Positions 57,117 through 64,000 of a stretch of DNA of 64,000 nucleotides are shown piece after piece. The notes beneath the pieces are model-generated. The model saw nothing but the letters and a program-made list of their open reading frames with translations, was not told the origin of the DNA and searched no databases. The DNA is from Schizochytrium sp. TIO01 (lineage: Eukaryota > Sar > Bigyra > Thraustochytrida > Thraustochytriidae). The first letter of the stretch is position 1. Each line of letters starts with the position of its first letter. The position numbers were made by a program, and so were the translations under genes. Location: NCBI GenBank assembly GCA_004764695.1, contig SMSO01000034.1, positions 2,612,501 to 2,676,500 on the forward strand, given 5' to 3'.

Positions 57117-60100
57117 GGTGATGGACTATGAGAGTAGACTTAAGCAATTGACCGCAATCGCAAGTAGCGCACGATGTCGTCCTCATTCTCAAGATAATCC
57201 ATCATCTCTCTCTATTATAGGTTTTAGCTATCTGACTATTAGTAACGACCTCTCCCATACTGTTATGTGACATAAATATCTCTAACTGTAGATCAAGGAA
57301 AGCTACATTCTTGGCTTCCACCGACGACATATGTTCTTCACTCATTCGGACAATTCCTAACTATGATACCGATAGGCGCGGGTGTGTAGAATGGGCTTTA
57401 TGAATTAAGATGAAGAATCTGATAGGGACTTTTGGAATGTACTTTCCAACTCCGCCATGGCTCGAAATTTTTCGTTCTCGGTACTTTATGTAGCAGAGGC
57501 TAGAACACATTCTTCGTATCTGTTATTATTAAAAAATGATTACAGTCGTCAGAAAACGAAATATAATTGCTAGCCTGCAAGAAGAATGCATATCCTCCTT
57601 AATTGACGGCAATAGCATCTATTGAGAGTCATATATTCAATAGGATCTAATGACTCTTAGAATAACGAAATTGGGCTTGTAATGTTATTGCATGCAGTTT
57701 TTTTTTAAAACTACATGTACCAACTAAGATATGCATCTCTTTGAGGTAAGAATGGCCGAGGAATAGTAACTTGAAAATCTGCAGAAACAAACGAAAGGTG
57801 CATGTTTGAGCAATGAAATCACAGACACCAGAGTGCTAAGAAATAACCAGTCAATTATCTAGATAGGACTATGAAAATAAAGAGTATAGTAACCATGTCT
57901 CTAGCATAATTCTGTTAGGGTATGCTACTGGAATTGTTTGACTTAACTCCAAAAGTATCGCTTTTGTTCACGACTAGAGGCGAACGAGTATTTTCAATTT
58001 TTGAAAGCATGACCGCGACCTCTTCCAAGTAATGAATGACTTGTATATTCTTCCGCGGAAGCTAAAACAATGTTCGTAGTACTATTTTGATCTACAATAT
58101 CACCCTCACCAGTCGGAAGCTTTTCCTATCAGTCTTTTCACTCAATGTAAAGCTGAAAGTTAACCTATAGACACTATAGCAACTTTTGGTGTCCAACACT
58201 CTCAACCTAATAGTGAAGGAGTGTTCTTTGCTGATTATATGAGGTGATAGATAAGAAAGATGGTGCATGGGATTGTGAGTTTCTTGACAGTAGCAGCTAA
58301 GATATCTCGATGCCTCGGATTTGGCTCAGTACATTCTTAGGGAATTAGTTTTCAGTAGGTATCATTATGCTCTCTCTAATCCTGCTACTTCAGGTTTTGT
58401 AAAAACATGTAGTACATAGAACTACATATATTCGCTCGTAGGAGTCATATAGTAAAGAATATTCTATATTAACAGAAAGCAATATCGTGCACGATATACG
58501 CATGCTAAATGAAAAGCCATGCCTGGTTTTGTAAGTGTCAGTAGAAATTTGTTGCTTTTCTCAACAAGAGCCTTGGCTCATTGAGACTGGTAAGAGTTAT
58601 TTGAAGCTCAGACTTAATTTATATTCGAGTGGCTCTCAAGCTCAAGTTCAATTTATCCATTCTTATTTTTTGTTCTTTTGAAAAAAACTAGTAGTTAGTT
58701 TACACTTGGGGAGTTCTTCTTGTACACCTTGCGTCCAACCCTGAAATGTACCAAACATAGGAATTACGATTGTAGAAAATACGCTAGATTGCATGCTATT
58801 TTTGTGTGCATGTTCACAGTAAGCAACACGGAAAGATTGTACTTTAAAGCTGGGAAGTTGATATGGAATATTTTAGGCAAGCTTGAGGTTGTGGTGGAAT
58901 CCAAACAATCTGCACCCTTGCATCTAATTTTGCTTTATGTTGAGCAAACCTGACACTGAAGAGGGTTGTTAAGAAAACTTGCTCTTGCAGCTGTTTTCAG
59001 TAATCAACTAACACCTGTTGTTGAAGGTGGCACTTGGCTACTGTGTAAACTAAGTACAGCTCTGTAAAGCTCTTCGTCCTTTTTCCCAACGAGATGACTG
59101 TGGTTGATATACCTTGACTTTATAAAAGGACACAAGTAGGTGGGCTGAGACTGCCTACAGTGTGCCTTGCTTTCCCCCTTCCTAGTTGTGATAGTTTCGG
59201 GAGCCTTCCTGTTAGCCCCCCACGCGCTAAAAAATCACACTCTCATCATAGATACATGTCATCCGTTATTCTTATATACAGTTAAATACAAGCATTGAAG
59301 CTCTTCGCAGTCTACTCTAACTATCAAGTTTCTAAAAAGAAGATACTTTAAGGGCTTAGCTAAGCATTTCACCTCGGCACTCGCAATAAACGTACAATAT
59401 ACTACGCCCATATTATACCTGTAGTAAGGATCTCACCAGACGAAAGCAATACAGCGTTACTTCAGCAGATAGGTACTAGCCGCCTAGGGTGTCTGGAGCA
59501 ATGCGGAGTACGTGGTAGTAATACGATACGACCATGGAAAGGAACAAGAATTATAATTTTGGGGCATCCTCTGCAAACCCGCTCGCCTGACAGCCTCAGT
59601 GACAGTAGGTTCTTGAAATGCCCCTCACTCGTACTATCCAGCTGAAACGTTGGGCAGGTCTACGGACTGAATGACCTCAGCACGACCGACCCAGAGAGTA
59701 CCCATTAATTAGTCCCATAATGACCCATTGTCAGGTGTTACCCTGGTATTAGAGAGTAGTATCTATTTTCTTTTGGTTGAGAGTGTTGATTTTTTTTATG
59801 ATAAACCCTTCAAGCATATTAAAGAGGAAACCTACCACCGTTTTGTTTTTTTGTGTATCGCCTTTGAACAGTTCGCACTGTCTAAAAAATGCCGTTCACA
59901 AAACACTGTTTTTGTTTCGCTCTTGGTCTACAACCATCCTCGGCACGACCACTTTATTGTGGCAATGCAGGAACTGGACATTTGCTGTTAAAAAAAATAG
60001 ATTGGTTTGCCGGGGAAGATCGTGGCCCGCTTGATCGACAAAATGGCGAAGCTCGTGCAGCTTGTGCATCGATTCTCTGCAATCTTTGTGCTCCCATGGT

Positions 60101-62936
60101 ACCCACCTTTTTATCAATAAAAAAACTAAAGTGGAAACGAGTGACCCATCTTGGGAAACCCACGATGATGAAACGAATCAATGAACCAAGCAGCAGCGGC
60201 AATCAATCAACAAGCATCCCTTCGGAAGCGCGTTGCATCGTGCCGTAGTTTCACCGCAATTTCGAGGAGTGATCTGGCCGAGGATTTCGGAGGAGATGTG
60301 AAAGTCTAACACTCAAAGTTGAGGAGGCTTTTGTGGCGTTTCCGAGGTTGTTCCGAAGTCGGCTTCGGAGCGAGAGTGGGTCGGCGGTGTACCCAGCTCG
60401 GTATGGTCGTCTGCAGGGCGATCAGTCCGCAAAGACGAATCTAGAAACGTCAAGCTAAGGGGCCCCGAAGCCGCAGCCAAACTTCGAGCAAGCGTCGGCA
60501 CGCGAGCCAAAGCCAATTCAATCTCAAAGCACTCAACTCATCGATCAAACTCTGTTGGTCAATCTGGAAGCTTTCCCTCCAAAACTATAGGTAGCAGAAG
60601 CTCATTCTTCTTCTTACTTCTTCATTCCTCTTGTTCCCCTTAGGTTGCTTTCCTCCTCTTCCTTCCACAAGCAGAGATGAAAACACCTCAAGGTTTCTTC
60701 TTTCCGGACCTGGGCCTCCTACCCTAAACCCCAAGAGTGGAGGCAGCGCCGCTAGCAGGGCCCGCCTGTCTGGCAGATGGGGATGCACCGAGGTGAGACT
60801 AACACTAATAGTATCATCGCTCACCGATCGACCACGGAGCGCCCTAAGTGAAATCCCTTAGAGGGTGCTATAGGGCAGTTAGGTTTTACGGTAGGGGTAC
60901 AGGCCTTGGTGAGAAAGACGGTGCCTCTCAACGATTATCGATTTTGTGAATGGATGAAGGAATGAATGAATGAGTTTAATTGCATCAGATCGCAACAGTT
61001 TCAAGAAAGAGCGTTTGGCTATGAAAAAGTTGTTGACATGACACATCGGTGCGCGGAGAATTGCTGAATGAGTGCACTTCAAAATGGCAATAAAACTCCG
61101 ATGCCCAGCTTTTACTGCGATCTCGCACACGAAGGTTGGTTACTTCAAGGGGAGGTTCATTTAGCTTTAGCTTTTGTTTTGTTTTTATTTGGTTATTTAT
61201 TTATTGAGAAATATCATGGATTCACAGTATCTGCTCTACAGCACTTCGACTCCAGCTTTCTGGTCCGCCTAGGACAGACCTGCATGAAATGATTTTCAGA
61301 ATACAAGGCAACGACATGATCGGTGGCATCGACTGTCATTGGCGTCAATGGCCTCGGTGTCATCGATTGCGGTGGTGCAAAAGGCAGTGGACCTCCTACC
61401 TCGATCTGCCCTCCACTCCTTTCCAAGTAATACCTAATGCATTGTAATCAATCTTCAACGACGAAAGCAAAAACTTTCAACATTCTCATTTAAAGAAATA
61501 GCTTAGTTAATTAAAAAATAAATAATAAGTATAATCATAATAATAACTGATAGCTTGAAATACTAGTATATTATTCAATACAAATTTGAAAGAATCAAAT
61601 CAGAACCCCTAACGCTCACTACTTTCTCTCTATAGGAGTACTCTTAGCCGATTGAAAGGGTCCATTATGGATGGCTAGAGAAAACAAAAATGCAGAAGAA
61701 AACACTTTTTATTTCTTCTAAGTAATTAAAAAAACCACGATCAAAGGTTGGTTTCCAAGAAATAAAGTGGTAGCACTCAGGTACTTTGCAGTCTTCAGAC
61801 TTTGTTTGTTTCTGTGCCATCCACTCCAATACACTCGTGCTTTGAGGCCCGCTTTGAGGAGCGGCACAAGGACCGTCGAAGCAGCGCAACGATACGAAGT
61901 CCTGGACGCCTCGCGCTTTGGTTTGCCGGAGTGACACAGGTTTGCTCCTCCTGCTGGAGAAGATCATGAGACGCCTGTGCTGTTAAAAATTCTTGCGTCC
62001 CCTCTCTTGATACAAATCCAATGAGGAGGAGTGGTGTGATCGAGAGTGGAGAAGGAGGCTTTCAAGAAGGCCCTTCCATCTTCAAGAGCACCACGTGTTC
62101 TGCAATTCAATCATTGATTCATTGATCTATTGGTTTATTGATTCATTGATTCACTGTCGGATTGGCAACTTTGGCATTGCCGGATAACACTCAATCGTGT
62201 TGAGTCATTAGCTCGTCAGTCTTCGTCGCGTATCTTGGCCTCACATTGCACTCCCTCGATGTTCAAAGCAATTGATTTACTTTTGTTAGTAAGTAGATCG
62301 TGACGGATTGCTAAAATTGTCACATGTGCGACTCCGTGATGTTCTTCTATCTGATGATGTACGTGCCACGTGTGGAAGAGGCAGAATGAGCTTGCAACAA
62401 TAAGCGTATCGCAAGAAAGACGCTCCTGTGGAGAGCTTAGAAAACACGAGGTGGCAACAGGTGACAGCGAAGTATTCTTCTTCTGGCCAAGAAAAGAGAC
62501 TTCAATTTCTGTTTGTTTTGTTTTTGTTTCCTTTCTCGCAAGAATGAAAGAACTTGAAAGAAAGTAAATGGAAAAAAGGAAATCGCCAAAAAGGAAACCG
62601 AGAGATTGCAGCATAGGCATTTCGTTAAGAGGTACAATAGTAGTTCCCTTTAGTCTAGAGCAGAAAAGAAAATGTTGATTTACAGTAAAAGAAAAAGAAA
62701 AAGTTTTATGTGTGACAGTATGTGGTCACTGCGAAAGAATGAAGTAAATAAGGAGAATAGGGAGAGATTGCGCAGCATCTGAGCAAAACCTTAACTGATC
62801 CTCTCAGACAGCGCTTTCTCCAAAGCGGTGTCGAGCGGAAGGAAGGACAGCCAGAAGAGTCTCTCCTCTTCTGCGTCCTCGTCTATCTCTCCTATCCTTG
62901 AGAACGGAGCAGTTTCCTTTCTTGAAATAAGCCAAA
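57117..62936. other. long intergenic stretch, LeuC promoter at right end
   Basis: About 5.8 kb with no supportable gene on either strand; frames are short, overlapping and motif-free. The left half is A+T-rich. Simple sequence includes ATGAATGA-like units near 60.96 kb and imperfect TTGATTCA units at 62108-62155. The ~120 bases before the LeuC start are pyrimidine-rich (TCTCTCCTCTTCTGCGTCCT-like), as in leaders of many highly expressed genes. Confidence 0.45.
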
Positions 62937-64000
62937 ATGGCGTTCTCCTCCCTCAGCAATGCGCGGAGACTCGCCAAGGTGCAGCACGCCCTTGTGCCTC
63001 GCCTTTCCCACGCCCAGCGTGTGGTCTTCTTCAGCGCCGCTGCCTCTGGCAAGCCCCGCACTCTTTTTGAGAAGATCTGGGATGACCACGTCATTGACAC
63101 CCAGGACGATGGTACCTGCCTCATTGGTATCGATCGTATGATGATCCACGAGGTCACCTCTCCCCAGGCCTTCGAGGGTCTTCGTATGGCCGGTCGCTCT
63201 ATTCGCCACCCCGAGCGTCTCCTCTGTACCCCTGACCATAACGTGCCCACCGGTAAGGGCCGCAGCCAGGGCCAGCTCGGTGAGTCTCCCGAGTCCCTCC
63301 TGCAGGTGTCCACTCTTGACGACAACGCCAAGCACTACAAGCTTCCCTACTTCGCTCTCAGCGACAAGCGCCAGGGTATTGTGCACGTTGTTGCTCTCGA
63401 GCAGGGATTCACTCTGCCCGGATGCACCATGGTTTGTGGTGACTCCCATACATCCACCCACGGTGCCTTCGGATCTCTTGCCTTCGGCATTGGTACCTCC
63501 GAGGTTGAGCACGTGCTTGCCACGCAGACCCTCATCCAGCGCCCTGCCAAGAGCATGCGCATCACAGTCAACGGTCAGCTTCCGTTTGGTGTGACCTCCA
63601 AGGACGTTATCCTCCACATCATCGGTGTCATCGGTACTGCCGGAGGCAACGGACACGTTGTCGAGTACGCTGGTGAGGCCATCCGTGGCCTGTCCATGGA
63701 GGCTCGCGCCACCCTCTGTAACATGAGTATCGAGCAGGGATCCCGTGCAGGACTTGTGGCACCCGATGAGGTTACCTTCAGATACCTCAAGGGACGCCCT
63801 ATGGCCCCCAAGGGAGAGGTATGGGACAAGGCTGTTGAGTACTGGCGCACCCTCCCTTCGGATGAGGGTGCCACCTACGACAAGGAGATCGTGATCGAGG
63901 CCGCAGAAATTGCCCCCCAGGTCACCTGGGGAACCAACCCCGAGATGGTTGCCCCCATCCACGGTATGGTTCCGGACCCCGAATTGGCAGAGACTGAGGA
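62937..64000 (+). CDS. 3-isopropylmalate dehydratase, LeuC (large-subunit) region; 3' partial
   Basis: Isomerises 2-isopropylmalate to 3-isopropylmalate in leucine biosynthesis; a [4Fe-4S] aconitase-family enzyme. 354 codons are present and the frame is still open at the window edge. The ATG at 62937 sits in a good context (GCCAAAATGG). Residues 1-37 are basic/Ser/Ala-rich without acidic residues, suiting an organelle-targeting peptide. Family motifs: [11 protein letters not shown] (42-52), [14 protein letters not shown] (66-79), PDHNVPT (99-105), [12 protein letters not shown] (168-179; cluster-binding Cys167 precedes), [17 protein letters not shown] (183-199), and EQGSRAG (266-272). Whether a LeuD part is fused downstream, as in fungal Leu1, lies outside the window. 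Codons ending in A are almost absent, unlike all other genes here. Confidence 0.95.
   Translation, partial: MAFSSLSNARRLAKVQHALVPRLSHAQRVVFFSAAASGKPRTLFEKIWDDHVIDTQDDGTCLIGIDRMMIHEVTSPQAFEGLRMAGRSIRHPERLLCTPDHNVPTGKGRSQGQLGESPESLLQVSTLDDNAKHYKLPYFALSDKRQGIVHVVALEQGFTLPGCTMVCGDSHTSTHGAFGSLAFGIGTSEVEHVLATQTLIQRPAKSMRITVNGQLPFGVTSKDVILHIIGVIGTAGGNGHVVEYAGEAIRGLSMEARATLCNMSIEQGSRAGLVAPDEVTFRYLKGRPMAPKGEVWDKAVEYWRTLPSDEGATYDKEIVIEAAEIAPQVTWGTNPEMVAPIHGMVPDPELAETE

Noticed and set aside
62892-63962. 356-codon minus-strand frame
   Set aside because: It is antisense to the LeuC gene, whose plus-strand product carries full family motifs. The missing A-ending codons make the opposite strand poor in stops.

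Overview
This window looks like nuclear DNA of a protist. Genes are mostly single open frames separated by kilobases of A+T-rich, microsatellite-laden sequence; AATAAA-type poly(A) signals follow several genes; and the families seen (class C GPCR, FMO, TIR, AP2, tubulin-tyrosine ligase-like, DUF89, LeuC) are an intron-poor eukaryotic mix. A stramenopile such as a labyrinthulomycete/thraustochytrid is my best guess. That is inference from gene content and style, not from a marker gene. I found no rRNA, tRNA or CRISPR.

Layout. From 1.6 to 12.8 kb lie four genes: a class C GPCR with four tandem Cache-like repeats and an EGF-like module (1576-4734, +); a flavin-containing monooxygenase (5064-7133, -); a MORN-repeat/TIR-domain protein (8170-10233, -); and an atypical HGD-type kinase with an unknown N-terminal region (11786-12754, +). 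From 12.8 to 25.4 kb I see almost no genes: a short-range direct repeat, a TACA microsatellite, one possible 98-residue gene (20337-20633), and a diverged ~400-bp repeat family that includes an inverted pair.

From 25.4 to 50.2 kb the window is a tandem segmental duplication: unit A (about 25425-36623) and unit B (about 38060-50157), same orientation. Each unit carries one intact AP2-domain gene (31710-32594 and 44790-45677, +) and ends in a tubulin-tyrosine ligase-like (TTL) gene on the minus strand. Most of the units have diverged substantially, but the last ~1.1 kb (TTL 3' part plus its flank) is about 99% identical, with a sharp step at 35498/48867. In unit A the TTL gene is broken: a 165-bp in-frame deletion removes its metal/ATP-binding segment, and its 5' part is replaced by a decayed retrotransposon gag-like fragment (36624-37686) that has a 53-bp triplication and an in-frame stop. 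In unit B the TTL gene is present in full (49562-51632), apart from one frame break explicable either by a 34-nt GT-AG intron or by a one-base shift. A ~0.5-kb internal segment is inverted between the units, and several noncoding islands (TATA-containing blocks, a palindrome, a ~230-bp block) are unusually conserved between them.

From 51.6 to 62.9 kb there is one clear gene, a DUF89/ARMT1-like phosphatase-family protein (55899-57116, -). The window ends inside a 3-isopropylmalate dehydratase (LeuC-type) gene of leucine biosynthesis (62937 onward, +), whose codon use is strikingly biased compared with its neighbours. The genes do not form an evident pathway. The coherent story is structural: duplication, decay of one TTL copy, homogenisation of the shared 3' end, and retention of both AP2 genes.
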